Source: a bacterium (GTDB lineage: Bacteria; Actinomycetota; Acidimicrobiia; Spongiisociales; Spongiisociaceae). From it: a stretch of 58,443 nt of DNA. This document shows, one piece after another, positions 23,946-34,677 of the stretch. Below the pieces are notes generated by a model, which did not search any database, had not been told where the DNA came from, and was given only the letters and a program-made list of their open reading frames with translations. The stretch lies in contig JAPOQZ010000170.1 of assembly GCA_026710435.1 (NCBI GenBank), positions 1 to 58,443 on the forward strand, given 5' to 3'. Each line of letters opens with the position of its first letter. The stretch's first letter is position 1. The translations under genes were made by a program, and so were the position numbers.

Positions 23946-24689
23946 GTGAAACGCCTTCGCCAGTCCCTGATGGTGCTCTTGGTCGCCCTCCCGCTTGCCG
24001 CAGCCTGCGGTAGCGGGTCCGAAGAGCCGGCTGCTTCCGGGGAGCCGGTCACGACCGCCTCCCCGCCTGCCACTTCGGCTCCGACGACCGCCGCTCCGTC
24101 CGAGGCCACTACCAGCGCGGCTGCGGATGAGCCGGGCGAGGAAGCGGTGGCCACCACGACCGAAGCAGTCACCACGACCGAAGCTGTCACTACGACGGAA
24201 GCAGTCACCGCGGCTCAAGAGGGGGTGACCACCACGGCGGCGGCGCAGACCACTGTATCCACTGCCGAACCCGCCCCCGAGGGACCCCTCGTACCTGCGT
24301 TTACTCTCGAACTCGACGACGGAACTACCTTCGTCACCGCCGAGGCTAGCGGCCCGGTCTTCTACTACTTCTGGGCCGAGTGGTGACCGTCCTGTCGACG
24401 GGAGTTGCCCGTCGTCGACACCCTCGCCGGCGAGTATGCAGGGAGGGTGGATGTGATCGCGATCGCGTGGGCATCCACCTACGAGAAGACGGCCGGCGCT
24501 GCCCGCGGCTGGCTGCAGTCGGGTGCCACCCGCTGGCTGCTCGACGAGGACGACTCGATCTTCGCCGCCTTCGAAGTGGGTTACCAGCCGGCCGGTGTGT
24601 TGGCGGTGGACGGAGTGGAAGTAGCCCGCTGGAGGGGATCTGCGGGCGAGGAGGAACTTCGAGCCGCGTTCGAGATGGTAACCGCCTGA
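23946..24689 (+). CDS. Thioredoxin-fold lipoprotein, probable selenoprotein (TGA = Sec147)
   Basis: Exported DsbE/MPT53-like thiol oxidoreductase anchored to the outer face of the membrane. Residues 1-21 are a lipoprotein signal with lipobox LAAAC (Cys21); residues 25-115 are a Thr/Ser/Ala-rich linker with TTTEAV repeats; the thioredoxin domain follows. At residue 147 the frame meets TGA (24384-24386) exactly where the first Cys of the active site belongs: FWAEW-U-PSCRRELPVV. The same frame then continues without interruption for 101 codons to TGA 24687, with the partner Cys150, the central strand VDVIAIAWAS and the cis-Pro loop VGYQPAGVLAVDG (Pro215). Only this position is interrupted, and a SECIS-like hairpin follows. 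Alternatives are a nonsense mutation or a sequencing error; the sel genes are not in this window. If annotated conventionally, it would be split into two pieces, 23946-24386 and 24405-24689. Confidence 0.72.
24384..24414 (+). promoter_or_regulatory. Candidate bacterial SECIS: TGA codon plus hairpin
   Basis: After the TGA there are 16 bases to the apical loop. The hairpin is CGACGGG (24396-24402), loop AGTTG (24403-24407), CCCGTCG (24408-24414): 7 perfect pairs. A G is in the second loop position. Stem length, loop size, distance and the early G all fall within the known pattern for bacterial SECIS elements recognised by SelB, with the distance at its lower limit. Confidence 0.6.
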
Positions 24690-24704
24690 CCCTGCCGGTG
24701 TATC

Positions 24705-25304
24705 TCAACCCCGGTCGTCAGGCCCCCGGCGGAACTCGCCCACCTGGCGGGATCCGACCTCCTCGCCGGAGAGTATCCGTTCCAGCGTCCCGCTGAGGGT
24801 CAGGGCGTCGCTCTCGCCCAGCAGTTTTCCCACTATGAGGCCGTCCTTGATGAAGATCGTCTCCGGAACTCCGAAAACCCCGAACTCGATGGCCGCCCGG
24901 GAGCCAGGATCCAACAGGTACTCGGTGCTGGTGCCCCGTCCCAGTTCGTCCAGGAAGGAGATCGCCCGGTCGGGCCGATCCTGGAAGGTGATCCCGACGA
25001 ACTGCACCGACCGGTCGCGGTAGGCATCGGCGGTTGAGATCAGGTCGGCGTGTTCGTTGCGGCACTGGAGGCACCAGGAGGCGAAGAAGTTGACCACCAC
25101 CACCTCGTATCGATCCCCGATGGTCCCCAACGTCACCGCACCCCCGCCTTCCAGGCGGGGAAGGGTCAGGCCGGGTGCCGGAGCGCCGACGACCGGAGAG
25201 ACTTGCCCGTCTACGTCTGAACCGAATCTGGCTGCGAATACCGCCACCGCAAGCCCGACTACGGCCAGTCCTACCACCATGATCAGCCTTCCGAGACGAT
25301 CCAT
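24705..25304 (-). CDS. ccmG: CcmG/TlpA-like thioredoxin-fold protein
   Basis: Membrane-anchored thioredoxin-like protein, probably the reductant of apocytochrome c or of CcmH. It has 199 residues: one N-terminal helix (about 7-26), a TlpA-type domain with the active site FFASWCLQC (Cys78, Cys81) and a cis-Pro loop GVFGVPETIF. The GVPET sequence is typical of CcmG/DsbE. It lies on the same strand as the ccm cluster but is separated from it by R1 copy C. It is tail-to-tail with the selenoprotein-like lipoprotein, 15 bases apart. Confidence 0.88.
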   Translation of the reverse strand: MDRLGRLIMVVGLAVVGLAVAVFAARFGSDVDGQVSPVVGAPAPGLTLPRLEGGGAVTLGTIGDRYEVVVVNFFASWCLQCRNEHADLISTADAYRDRSVQFVGITFQDRPDRAISFLDELGRGTSTEYLLDPGSRAAIEFGVFGVPETIFIKDGLIVGKLLGESDALTLSGTLERILSGEEVGSRQVGEFRRGPDDRG

Positions 25305-25313
25305 CCGCCGTAC

Positions 25314-25645
25314 CTAGTGTCCCGAATCTTTGTTTCTGTTGCGTCTTCGGGGCCGGCGCCGTGACACGACGATTGGTTCTGTCACAGGCCCGCCGCATAC
25401 TGGTCGGTAACCGCAAAGCACCAAGCGGCCCTGGTTCGGTACCGACCGGGCCGGGCTGGGATCATGCTGACCGACCGCCCCCGGTGGGGGGATGGCGGGA
25501 CGCGTTTCGGCGCCGAGGAGGCGGCGGCCGGGGGTGGGACCCGCCGGAGGCGACAGCCCCGACGGTTTTCGCGTTATCGGGCCCCGGGCCGGTACTCCGG
25601 AGGTGGTTACGGACATCGTCGGCGAATCTGGGATTCTAGACACTA
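25314..25645 (+). mobile_element. Repeat family R1, copy C (MITE-like, complete)
   Basis: 332 bp flanked by similar inverted ends: left CTAGTGTCCCGAATC, right GATTCTAGACACTA. It matches 13190-13524 in opposite orientation over most of its length. No transposase is present. The hairpin at 25478-25491 (CCCCC...GGGGG) corresponds to that at 13350-13363. It is inserted between the TPR gene and ccmG; the ccmG start lies only 9 bases from its left edge, so it may carry or disturb the ccmG promoter. Confidence 0.8.
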
Positions 25646-25656
25646 CGGCCCCACGC

Positions 25657-26445
25657 TCACTGGTCCCCCTCAAGGGCGGAGCGGGCTCGGGCGACTGCGT
25701 CCTCGATAACCCGCCGCGTGCCCTCGGGCAGGTCCGGTATGTCCGAAAGGGGTTCCAGGTGGACTAGGGCGCGTTCCGCGTCGTCACGGTTCAGATGGAG
25801 CAGGCCCAGGAACAGGTGTGCCTCGTGGTAGTCGGGATCGATCTCCAGAGCTTCGAGCAGGTAGGCCTCGGCGGTCCCCTCGCTGGCCGACAGGTAGCTC
25901 ATCCACCCCACCCTCGCCAGCCCCCGGGCACGCCGGGTCCTGTCGAGACTTCCCTCCAGCGCTCCGAGGTAGTGGGGAAGCGCAGCGGAGAAGCTGCCTT
26001 CCTCGAAGTACCGGTCAGCCAGCCTCAGGCGCATGGCGGCTATCTGGGGCACGTCGGGATTGGCGGCGATCACCGCTTCCATCTGGTCGTTAGTCACCTG
26101 CGACAGATCGACGCCACCGCCCGGATCCCCGGTAATGAACCCCCCCTCGCGGGGCCGGATAGCATAGAAGGCGGTCACTGAGACGGCGGCGAAGACTCCC
26201 AGCAGTAGGAGCGCCCCCACCAGGCGGCGGGCCCGGGCCGGTTTCCCGGCCTGCCCCGCTTCGATCTGCGCCTCCCTTGTCTCCCGCCCGTCGATACGGG
26301 AGATCTCGTTCCGGTAGCGGACGACCAGCCGCTCGGCCGTGGCGGAGTCGAGTTCGCCCTCGGACAGCTGGCGCCCGACCTCCTCGATGTCCCGTTCGGC
26401 CTGCCGGCGCCTGTCGGAAGCGGATGGCGGGGCGGGCTCACACAT
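25657..26445 (-). CDS. TPR membrane protein of the cytochrome c maturation cluster (CcmI-like)
   Basis: 262 residues: a cytoplasmic N-terminal helical part with alternating charges (about 1-70), one membrane helix (about 75-97), and an external region with two to three tetratricopeptide-like repeats, the clearest being TAEAYLLEALEIDPDYHEAHLFLGLLHL split near 200-230. It is likely an apocytochrome c chaperone working with CcmH and CcmF, by analogy with CcmI/NrfG. It overlaps ccmH by 8 bases. The stop lies 12 bases from R1 copy C. Confidence 0.75.
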   Translation of the reverse strand: MCEPAPPSASDRRRQAERDIEEVGRQLSEGELDSATAERLVVRYRNEISRIDGRETREAQIEAGQAGKPARARRLVGALLLLGVFAAVSVTAFYAIRPREGGFITGDPGGGVDLSQVTNDQMEAVIAANPDVPQIAAMRLRLADRYFEEGSFSAALPHYLGALEGSLDRTRRARGLARVGWMSYLSASEGTAEAYLLEALEIDPDYHEAHLFLGLLHLNRDDAERALVHLEPLSDIPDLPEGTRRVIEDAVARARSALEGDQ

Positions 26446-26828
26446 TGGGGCGTTCCTCGCGCCTCATCAGTCGGCGGGCGGCCAGGGTCGCTCCGGCGCC
26501 GGCAACCCCCAGCGGTAGAAGCCAGAGCAGCACCGTGGTGCCGGAGAAGCGGGGATCGAGCCGGATGCCGTCGAAGCGATCCTCCAAGTAATCGAGGATC
26601 TGCTCATCGGTCCAGCCTTCGTCGACCTTTTCCTCTACGAAGGCGAGGATATCCTGAGCGTAGGGGGTCGGCGAGTCGGTGATCGACTCTCCCTGGCATA
26701 CGGGACACCGGATCCGGGATCCAAGGGCGTCCACCCGGTCGCGGGCGCCCGTCTCTCCAATGACCAGGCCCCACACAACCACCCCGGCCAGAAACAGCGT
26801 GGCAAGGGTCGCGATTGCCTTCCTCGTG

Positions 26829-26836
<8 letters not shown>
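26438..26836 (-). CDS. ccmH: Cytochrome c maturation protein CcmH
   Basis: Thiol-disulfide partner that keeps apocytochrome CxxCH reduced for heme ligation. It has 132 residues, with an N-terminal helix, the diagnostic RCPVCQGESITDSPT motif and a C-terminal helix (TTVLLWLLPLGVAGAG). GTG 26836 is chosen: GGAGG lies 5 bases before it and it overlaps the ccmF end by 8 bases. Longer frames add a non-family N-terminus read from the ccmF tail. Confidence 0.9.
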
Positions 26837-28849
<2,013 letters not shown>

Positions 28850-28853
<4 letters not shown>

Positions 28854-29269
28854 GTCCCGCCCGTCGGGACCTCGTAGGCGCCCTCGCCGTCCGGTGCGCG
28901 GTATTGCTCGTCATGGTGGATCAACAGGAGGTCCGAGTGGAAGCGGTCCCCTTCCCAGGAGCCTTCGACCACCACCCCGATACCCTCTCGGAAGAGTTGG
29001 GGCACCGTCCCCACGTAGTGCACCGCCACCGAGGTCGCTCCGTCTCCCACCACGAACCCGACTCCCCCGTCGGCCTCTGCGATTCCCTCCGCCTCAACCA
29101 AGCCTCCGAGCCGGAACCGCTCACCGGGCGGGTAGTCGCCGCGCTGGTCGACCGCTTCCGAAGGGGTCAGGTAGTAGACCAGGTTGTCCGATAGATTGTT
29201 CCAGACCAGGTACCCGATCAACACCGCCAGCAGGGCGAGCGCCGGGAGTACCAGACGACGGTTGATCAT
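28850..29269 (-). CDS. ccmE: Heme chaperone CcmE
   Basis: Takes heme from the CcmABCD complex through a covalent histidine bond and delivers it to CcmF. It has 139 residues: one N-terminal helix (8-24), then an OB-fold domain (YLTPSEAVDQ, FRLGGLVEAEG, VEGSW). The heme-attachment motif is HDEQY with His119 and Tyr123, matching the HDExY of System I CcmE; the CxxxY form of archaeal-type CcmE is not used. Confidence 0.94.
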
Positions 29270-29385
29270 CTACGGGGTGTGGAGTTGCGACGCAGCGACC
29301 TGATCCGCACGAGCATCCAGGCCACGTAGCCCACGATGGCCGCGTAGGACGCCGCGTAGCCGAAGACGATCCATCCGGTGCTCAT
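29266..29385 (-). CDS. ccmD: Cytochrome c maturation protein CcmD (39 residues)
   Basis: Small single-helix protein: MSTGWIVFGYAASYAAIVGY, then VAWMLVRIRSLRRNSTPRR. A Tyr-containing membrane helix followed by a basic cytoplasmic tail is the CcmD plan, and the place between ccmC and ccmE is canonical. It joins ccmC and ccmE with 4-base ATGA overlaps on both sides, which is strong support that it is translated. CcmD helps release holo-CcmE from CcmC. Confidence 0.85.
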   Translation of the reverse strand: MSTGWIVFGYAASYAAIVGYVAWMLVRIRSLRRNSTPRR

Positions 29386-30212
29386 GGCGGGCTGTCCAGC
29401 CGGGGCGGCGCCACCGCTCCTCCGACGGGGGCTCCGCTACGGGAAGAGTCGGTGACGATCGTCTCGGCGCGGGCTAGGGCCATCCGAATGGCCAGTAGGA
29501 ACGCGAACAGCGCCACGAAGGCGACGATCGACATCCCCAATGGTCTGGAGAAGGCGGGATCCATGGTGGCGTTGGTCAGGTCAGGTCGTATGAGGGTCGG
29601 TCCCTGGTGCAGCGTGCGGAACCAGAGGACGGAGTAGTGGACGATCGGGACTTGGACGAAGGCGACAATTCCGAGGACCGCGCACCGTGCCGCCCGGACG
29701 CGGGGATCGCTTATCGAACGCCGGAGCGCCAGGTAGCCGACGTACAGGAAGAAGAGCACGGCGGTTGCCACCATCCGGGCATCGCTCCAGTCCCACCAGA
29801 CGCCCCATACCAGCCGGCCCCAGATCATCCCTGTGAAGAGGGTCAGACCGGTGAAGAGCACGCCTATCTCGATGCCGGATGCCGAGATCAGGTCGGCGGC
29901 CGGAGAGCGGCGGATCAGGTATCCGAACGCTCCCAGCACTCCGACCCCCAGAGCCAGGTAGGCGGTGATTGCAGAGGGTACGTGGATGAAGAGCAGCCGA
30001 GCCGCCTCCCCTTGGGTCTCCTCGCCGGGGGCGCCCGAAGCTGCATAGAGGCCGGCTGCGACCAGCAGGGTGGCAGCCGTACCGAGAACCCATACTCCGC
30101 GCCGCAGCGTTGGTGCTGCCTCGGGTCCGGGATCCGTGCCCGGAGTCCGATCCGGTCGATCAGGGAACGTGTCCCGGTCGACACCGGTCACCGAAGGGAT
30201 GCGTCGTGCCAT
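29382..30212 (-). CDS. ccmC: Heme exporter/handling protein CcmC
   Basis: Membrane protein that loads heme onto CcmE. It has 276 residues: a hydrophilic N-terminal extension of about 35, six membrane helices, the WWD motif WGVWWDWSDARM near residue 135, and histidines in LFIHVPSA and VPIVHYSVLWFRTLHQ, both expected heme ligands. The C-terminus extends with a polar tail. It overlaps ccmD by 4 bases. Confidence 0.95.
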   Translation of the reverse strand: MARRIPSVTGVDRDTFPDRPDRTPGTDPGPEAAPTLRRGVWVLGTAATLLVAAGLYAASGAPGEETQGEAARLLFIHVPSAITAYLALGVGVLGAFGYLIRRSPAADLISASGIEIGVLFTGLTLFTGMIWGRLVWGVWWDWSDARMVATAVLFFLYVGYLALRRSISDPRVRAARCAVLGIVAFVQVPIVHYSVLWFRTLHQGPTLIRPDLTNATMDPAFSRPLGMSIVAFVALFAFLLAIRMALARAETIVTDSSRSGAPVGGAVAPPRLDSPP

Positions 30213-30221
30213 TCTCTCAAA

Positions 30222-30902
30222 TCAGTCGGTGGTGTCGTCAAGCGGGCTCGCCAGCAGGACTCCCGTGACCACCAAGGCCAGGTCCATTGCCACCAGAAGG
30301 AGTACCCAGGGGATACTACTGCGGTGCGCGACGGCCGATTCCGTTCCTCGGGTGGTGGCCACCAGCACGGGCATGGCGGGAGGCAGGGCCAGCAGAGGCG
30401 CCAGGGATGTGCGGGCTCGCAACCCGGTCACGAGCGTTCCGATCAACGATCCGAGGAGGCCCAGGGCGACCGCACCGGTCACCGCCAAGAGTACGAGCCA
30501 ACCCCACGCCGGTCTCCCTTCCGGCGCGTACAGCACGATCATCACCGGCGTGAGGATCAGCGTGACCCCGAAGACGAGGATGGCAGAACTCAGGCTGTCT
30601 CCGAGGAATCGGGCGGCCGGGTCCAGGCCGCTGAGTGCCATCAGGTCCCGGAGAGGCCGGGACTCCCCCGATGACGGTCGGAGCGCGACCGTCATCCCGA
30701 ACAGCAGCAGCACCAGCCAGAGCATGCCTGGGCCGATCCGCCGAAGGAGGGCAGCATCCGTCCCGAGGGCGAGGGGCGCCAGCAAGAGGGCCAGGGCGGC
30801 GAAGGGTACGACCATCCAGATGGTCTCTCCGCCCCTCCACTCGACCCGCAGGTCCTTGCGCAACACCCAACCCACCTGCCGCAGGAATCCATGGGCTTTC
30901 AT
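30222..30902 (-). CDS. ccmB: Heme ABC transporter permease CcmB
   Basis: Permease partner of CcmA. It has 226 residues with six predicted helices and the family features KDLRVEWRGGETIW near the N-terminus and GLDPAARFLGDSLSSAI in the middle. The start overlaps the ccmA stop (ATGA). It ends 9 bases before ccmC. Confidence 0.93.
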   Translation of the reverse strand: MKAHGFLRQVGWVLRKDLRVEWRGGETIWMVVPFAALALLLAPLALGTDAALLRRIGPGMLWLVLLLFGMTVALRPSSGESRPLRDLMALSGLDPAARFLGDSLSSAILVFGVTLILTPVMIVLYAPEGRPAWGWLVLLAVTGAVALGLLGSLIGTLVTGLRARTSLAPLLALPPAMPVLVATTRGTESAVAHRSSIPWVLLLVAMDLALVVTGVLLASPLDDTTD

Positions 30903-31552
30903 CGCGGTTCCTCGTGCACGACACCTGCCGACACAGCGATACGCCTTGTCACCAGTCCGGTCACCGCCGCCGGATCGTGGGAAACGAGGAGCGCCGCTCC
31001 ACCACGGTCCGCCACGCGAGCGACAGTCCGGTCTACCAGCGGTCTGGTCGCGTCGTCGAGACCGGCCAGGGGCTCATCGAGAAGGAGTAGGCGGGGAGTC
31101 CGGTTCAGGAGCCGGGCGAACTCCACCCTGCGCTGCATCCCGAGGGACGCATGGCCGGCGCGCCATCCGGCCACTCGCTCCAGGCCGACAGTCTCTAGCG
31201 GATCCGCACCTGGAGGGTCGCCCCGGAGCCGAGCCACCAGGTCGACGTTCTCCCGCAAGGTCAGGTCGGGCCACAGGGCCGGGGTATGGCCGATCAACGC
31301 GATCTCGCGCCGGCCCGATGCGAGTTCCTCGGGCCGGCAACCCGGGCCGATGCCCAGCACCGAATAGGTTCCCGATGTCGGGCGATGCAACGTAGCCAGC
31401 AGCCGGAGAAGGGTTGTCTTGCCGGCGCCGTTGGGTCCCGAAACGCCGATGACGTCGCCGGATCGGATGGTCAGGTCGACACCTTCGAGGATCACCGATC
31501 CTGAGACGGCGAATCCAACGTCGACGAAGCGGACCAGGACTGGAGTGGCCAC
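30899..31552 (-). CDS. ccmA: Heme ABC transporter ATP-binding protein CcmA
   Basis: ATPase that drives release of holo-CcmE from the CcmABCD complex. It has 217 residues. Walker A GPNGAGKT is at 39-46, the Q-loop is replaced by [14 protein letters not shown], the signature is [14 protein letters not shown] in place of LSGGQ, Walker B is [13 protein letters not shown], and the switch His is in LVSHDP. GTG 31552 gives the normal N-terminus. It is the first gene of the ccm cluster, 47 bases downstream of the SPFH gene on the same strand. Confidence 0.93.
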   Translation of the reverse strand: MATPVLVRFVDVGFAVSGSVILEGVDLTIRSGDVIGVSGPNGAGKTTLLRLLATLHRPTSGTYSVLGIGPGCRPEELASGRREIALIGHTPALWPDLTLRENVDLVARLRGDPPGADPLETVGLERVAGWRAGHASLGMQRRVEFARLLNRTPRLLLLDEPLAGLDDATRPLVDRTVARVADRGGAALLVSHDPAAVTGLVTRRIAVSAGVVHEEPR

Positions 31553-31599
31553 CGCGCCGAGTGTAGGAAGCCTTGCGGGATTGCTCGCCGACGACCCTC

Positions 31600-32463
31600 C
31601 TACAGGGTGTCGGTGCTGAGAACCGGCTGGGTGGCCTTGTCCCCGCACAGCACGACCAGCAGGTTGCTGACCATGGACGCCTTGCGCTCCTCGTCGAGGT
31701 CGACGATGCCGCGGTCCGACAGGTGCTCCAGGGCCATCTGCACCATGCTGACCGCCCCTTCCACGATCTGGCTGCGGGCGGCGATGATGGCGCTGGCCTG
31801 CTGGCGCTGCAGCATGGCCGAGGCGATCTCCGCCGCGTATGCAAGGTGGGTTATTCGCGCCTCGAGTACTTCGACTCCGGCCTCCTCGAGACGGTGCTGG
31901 ATCTGGTTCTTGAGCTGGGCCGCGATCTCCTCGGTGTCGCCCCGGAGGGACATCTGGCCTTCTTCCTGCGTGTCGTAGGGATAGCCGGTGGCCAGGTTGC
32001 GGACCGCCGATTCGCTCTGGACGTGGACGAAGTTGACGTAGTCGTCGACCTCGAAGCTCGCCTCGTAGGTGTCCGCCACCTTCCACACCACCACCGCGGC
32101 CATCTCGATGGGATTCCCGTCGCTGTCGTTGACCTTGGAGCGTTCCGTCTCGAAGTTGCGGACCCGCACCGAGACACGTTTCTTCGAATACAAGGGGTTG
32201 GAGTAGCGCAACCCCGGCTTGCGAACCGTACCCACGTATTTGCCGAACAGTTGCAGGACGCGGGCCTCGTTCGGGGGAACCGCGAACAGACCGTTGAACA
32301 GGAAGAGAAGTATCGGGAACAGTACGGCGAGCACCGTCAACAGGATCCACTGTCCCCAGGTGATGCTCAATACAATGAAGGCGATATCAACCGCCAGGGC
32401 AAGTAGCAGGACCATCAAAGCGAGCCACCCCGGCGTCGCGCCGTAGGTTGTTTCCCGTATCAC
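31600..32463 (-). CDS. SPFH/Band 7 (stomatin-like) membrane protein
   Basis: 287 residues: two N-terminal hydrophobic segments (about 15-60), then an SPFH domain starting at [20 protein letters not shown], with a coiled C-terminal part ([32 protein letters not shown]). Members are membrane-organising scaffolds that form oligomeric cages; the specific role is unknown. The GTG start at 32463 is preceded by GGGAGGAGGG. It is divergent from glgC and lies upstream of ccmA on the same strand, so it may share the transcript. Confidence 0.9.
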   Translation of the reverse strand: MIRETTYGATPGWLALMVLLLALAVDIAFIVLSITWGQWILLTVLAVLFPILLFLFNGLFAVPPNEARVLQLFGKYVGTVRKPGLRYSNPLYSKKRVSVRVRNFETERSKVNDSDGNPIEMAAVVVWKVADTYEASFEVDDYVNFVHVQSESAVRNLATGYPYDTQEEGQMSLRGDTEEIAAQLKNQIQHRLEEAGVEVLEARITHLAYAAEIASAMLQRQQASAIIAARSQIVEGAVSMVQMALEHLSDRGIVDLDEERKASMVSNLLVVLCGDKATQPVLSTDTL

Positions 32464-32568
32464 GTTTGCTTCCCTCCTCCCGGGCGCCGACGCGGATTGC
32501 AAGGCCCTCGGACGTGTGTCGTCACCGCTTGGAAGTGGTCCGGTTACGCGACGGTAACGCGATCGGTA

Positions 32569-32574
32569 TAGGAT
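32569..32574 (+). promoter_or_regulatory. -10 box for leaderless glgC
   Basis: TAGGAT (within GGTATAGGATG) ends 9 bases before the TTG at 32584, which has no Shine-Dalgarno. The 120-base gap to the divergent SPFH gene also holds that gene's promoter. Confidence 0.45.
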
Positions 32575-32583
32575 GCAATCAGG

Positions 32584-33825
32584 TTGCTTGGCCCTTCCAC
32601 CCGTCCCCACATCATAGCCATGGTGCTCGCCGGAGGCGAGGGCAAGCGCCTGTACCCCTTGACCCGTGACCGGGCCAAGCCCGCAGTTCCCTTCGCCGCC
32701 GGGTACCGGATCATCGATGTCGTCCTGTCCAACCTGGTCAACGCCTACGTGCGGCGCATAGTGGTGCTCACCCAGTACAAGAGCCACAGTCTCGACCGCC
32801 ATCTCGCCCAGACGTGGCGCCTGTCGCCCCTGCTGGGGTCATACGTGGCGCCTGTCCCGGCCCAGATGAGGCGGGGTCGCCGGTGGTTCCTAGGTTCGGC
32901 GGACGCCGTCTACCAGAACCTCAACATCATCGGGGACGAGCGGCCCGATCACGTCTTCGTCTTCGGAGCCGATCACCTGTACCGGATGGATCCCCGCCAG
33001 ATGCTCGACTACCACATCGACAAGGGCGCCGATGTCACAGTGGCGGCTATCCCGGTGGCCCGCTCGGAGGCCTCCGCCTTCGGGATCATCGAAGCGGGCA
33101 GTGATGGACGCATCCTACGATTTCACGAGAAACCGGAGGATCCTCCGCCGATGCCGGGCGACCCGCAGCGTTGCCTGGCTTCGATGGGCAACTACGTCTT
33201 CACCTCCGAGGCGCTGGTCCGGGAAGTCGTAGCCGATGCCGACCGTCCGGGCTCCCGCCGCGACATGGGAGGGGACATCATCCCGGCTGTCACCGCCAAG
33301 GGCGGCGCATACGTCTACGACTTCGCTCGCAACGAAGTACCCGGCCAAACGGAGCGAGAACGGGCCTACTGGCGAGACATCGGGACGCTGGACGCCTACT
33401 ACGAGGCGTCGATGGACCTGGTGAGCCTTCATCCGGTGTTCAACTTCTACAACATGGAATGGCCCATCCTCACCTGGTACTTTCCCGACCCGCCCGCCAA
33501 GTTCGTCCACGACCTCGAAGGCCGCAGGGGTGTGGCGATCAACTCGGTGGTGGCGAACGGAGCGGTGGTATCGGGAGGTGTGGTGCGCCGCTCGATCCTG
33601 AGTCCCCGGGTGCGGGTCAACTCCTACTCAGAGGTCACCGATTCGGTTCTCTTCGACGAGGTGTCGGTGGGGCGGGGGGCCGTGGTACGCAACGCCATCG
33701 TCGACAAGCTGGTCGAGATCCCGGAAGGCTACGAGATCGGGGTGGACCCGGTGACCGACGCGAAACGCTTCACCATCTCCGAAGGAGGCGTAGTGGTGAT
33801 CGGCAAGAAGGACCAGCTGGCCTAG
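32584..33825 (+). CDS. glgC: Glucose-1-phosphate adenylyltransferase
   Basis: Makes ADP-glucose for glycogen. It has 413 residues. The nucleotide-binding [23 protein letters not shown] is near residue 17 (given in part), followed by the catalytic Asp in [13 protein letters not shown], the sugar-binding FHEKPEDPP and [14 protein letters not shown], and a C-terminal left-handed beta-helix ([23 protein letters not shown]). The TTG start is accepted since the next ATG (32620) falls inside the nucleotide-binding strand. The TAG stop belongs to the CTAG edge of the following MITE. Confidence 0.95.
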   Translation: MLGPSTRPHIIAMVLAGGEGKRLYPLTRDRAKPAVPFAAGYRIIDVVLSNLVNAYVRRIVVLTQYKSHSLDRHLAQTWRLSPLLGSYVAPVPAQMRRGRRWFLGSADAVYQNLNIIGDERPDHVFVFGADHLYRMDPRQMLDYHIDKGADVTVAAIPVARSEASAFGIIEAGSDGRILRFHEKPEDPPPMPGDPQRCLASMGNYVFTSEALVREVVADADRPGSRRDMGGDIIPAVTAKGGAYVYDFARNEVPGQTERERAYWRDIGTLDAYYEASMDLVSLHPVFNFYNMEWPILTWYFPDPPAKFVHDLEGRRGVAINSVVANGAVVSGGVVRRSILSPRVRVNSYSEVTDSVLFDEVSVGRGAVVRNAIVDKLVEIPEGYEIGVDPVTDAKRFTISEGGVVVIGKKDQLA

Positions 33826-33988
33826 GGCCTGTTAACAAAAGTCTCCACCACAGGCAGATTGTTGGTTAACAGACAGTAAGGGGCGAGCACGATACGAGTC
33901 TCGAGGCGATCCTTCCAAATTAGGATCGTAGTCGTTTCTTAACCAATGCATACTATCTTGTGTCTCTTGTAGTGTGAACAGGCCCTAG
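33822..33988. mobile_element. MITE-like element with CTAG edges at the glgC stop
   Basis: CTAG-GGCCTGTTAACA on the left and TGTGAACAGGCC-CTAG on the right form 12-13-base inverted ends flanked by CTAG, which fits a 4-bp YTAR-type target duplication as made by IS5-group transposases. The interior is AT-richer than the rest of the window and holds a further inverted pair, TTGGTTAA and TTAACCAA. No open reading frame is inside. The glgC stop is formed by the left CTAG. Confidence 0.75.
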
Positions 33989-34035
33989 TTGCCGGTTACC
34001 GGTATCGACTACCGGCTGCCGACCATGGGCCTTGA

Positions 34036-34677
34036 CTACCTGCGTCTCGATGCCAGCTCCGACATCACCTCGGCAGCCGGGACGCCGCGTCCGGCCAGCA
34101 ACACCAGCAGGTGGTAAAGGACGTCGGCGGCCTCCTCGACGACCCTGGAGCGGCCACTCGCGCCGGCTTCGTGCTGGAGGGCGGAGGATGCCACTTCGGC
34201 GGCTTCCTCGATCACTTTGCGTCCGGTCGAGGCAGCACCCCCCGCGGCCAGACGTGAGGTGTAGGAGGCCGCCCCACCGCTCGCCAACCTGCCGGTGATG
34301 ACCTGCCACAGGCGTTCCAGGTCGGAGAATCCCTGGGGAGGGCTGCTCCCGTCCCCGGCATCTGTGAAGCAGGTCCGGGCGCCCGTATGGCAGGCGGGTC
34401 CGGCCGGATACGCCCGGACCACCAGCGTGTCGCGGTCGCAATCAGCCTCGAGCCCGGCCAGGGTGAGGGTGTTCCCGCTGGTCTCGCCCTTCTTCCAGAG
34501 GGTCCGGCGCGACCGCGACCAGAAGTGGACCGCGCCCGTGGTGATGGTCAGGTCGAGTGCCTCCGGGTTCATCCAGGCCATCATCAGAACCTCCCCGGTG
34601 GTCGCGTTCTGGACGATGGCGGGAATCAGTCCGGCCTCGTTCCAGCGGAGGTTACGGGGAGGGCCGGTCTCAGGCAT
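34036..34677 (-). CDS. hisIE: Bifunctional phosphoribosyl-AMP cyclohydrolase / phosphoribosyl-ATP pyrophosphatase
   Basis: Second and third steps of histidine synthesis, fused. It has 213 residues. The HisI part (1-110) has [32 protein letters not shown] and the zinc-binding [12 protein letters not shown] and CFT; the HisE part (about 120-213) has [10 protein letters not shown] and [16 protein letters not shown] with the metal-binding acidic pairs. The fusion is common in proteobacteria but less so in Actinomycetota, where hisI and hisE are usually separate. It is last in the his operon and overlaps hisF by 8 bases. Confidence 0.94.
   Translation of the reverse strand: MPETGPPRNLRWNEAGLIPAIVQNATTGEVLMMAWMNPEALDLTITTGAVHFWSRSRRTLWKKGETSGNTLTLAGLEADCDRDTLVVRAYPAGPACHTGARTCFTDAGDGSSPPQGFSDLERLWQVITGRLASGGAASYTSRLAAGGAASTGRKVIEEAAEVASSALQHEAGASGRSRVVEEAADVLYHLLVLLAGRGVPAAEVMSELASRRR

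Noticed and set aside
24156-24212. Tandem repeat in the lipoprotein linker (ACCACGACCGAAGC units) as a CRISPR or phase-variable tract
   Set aside because: Only three to four 18-base units coding TTTEAV; they are in frame and fit a flexible wall-spanning linker.
24360-24410. Frameshift as the cause of the lipoprotein interruption
   Set aside because: Both halves are in the same frame with the correct spacing between W and PSC; no shift is needed.
24405-24689. Independent small gene starting at ATG/GTG inside the lipoprotein
   Set aside because: It would encode a thioredoxin domain lacking its first strands and active-site start. It is in the same frame as the upstream part, so read-through of the TGA is the better explanation.
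25361-25639. Open frame of 92 codons within R1 copy C with a similar frame (82 codons) at 13190-13438
   Set aside because: The peptides resemble each other (PTGPGWDHAD, RDAFRRRGGGGRGW), but the similarity follows from the DNA repeat. The frames have no ribosome binding sites, differences are not mainly at third positions, and the composition is Gly/Arg/Pro-biased.
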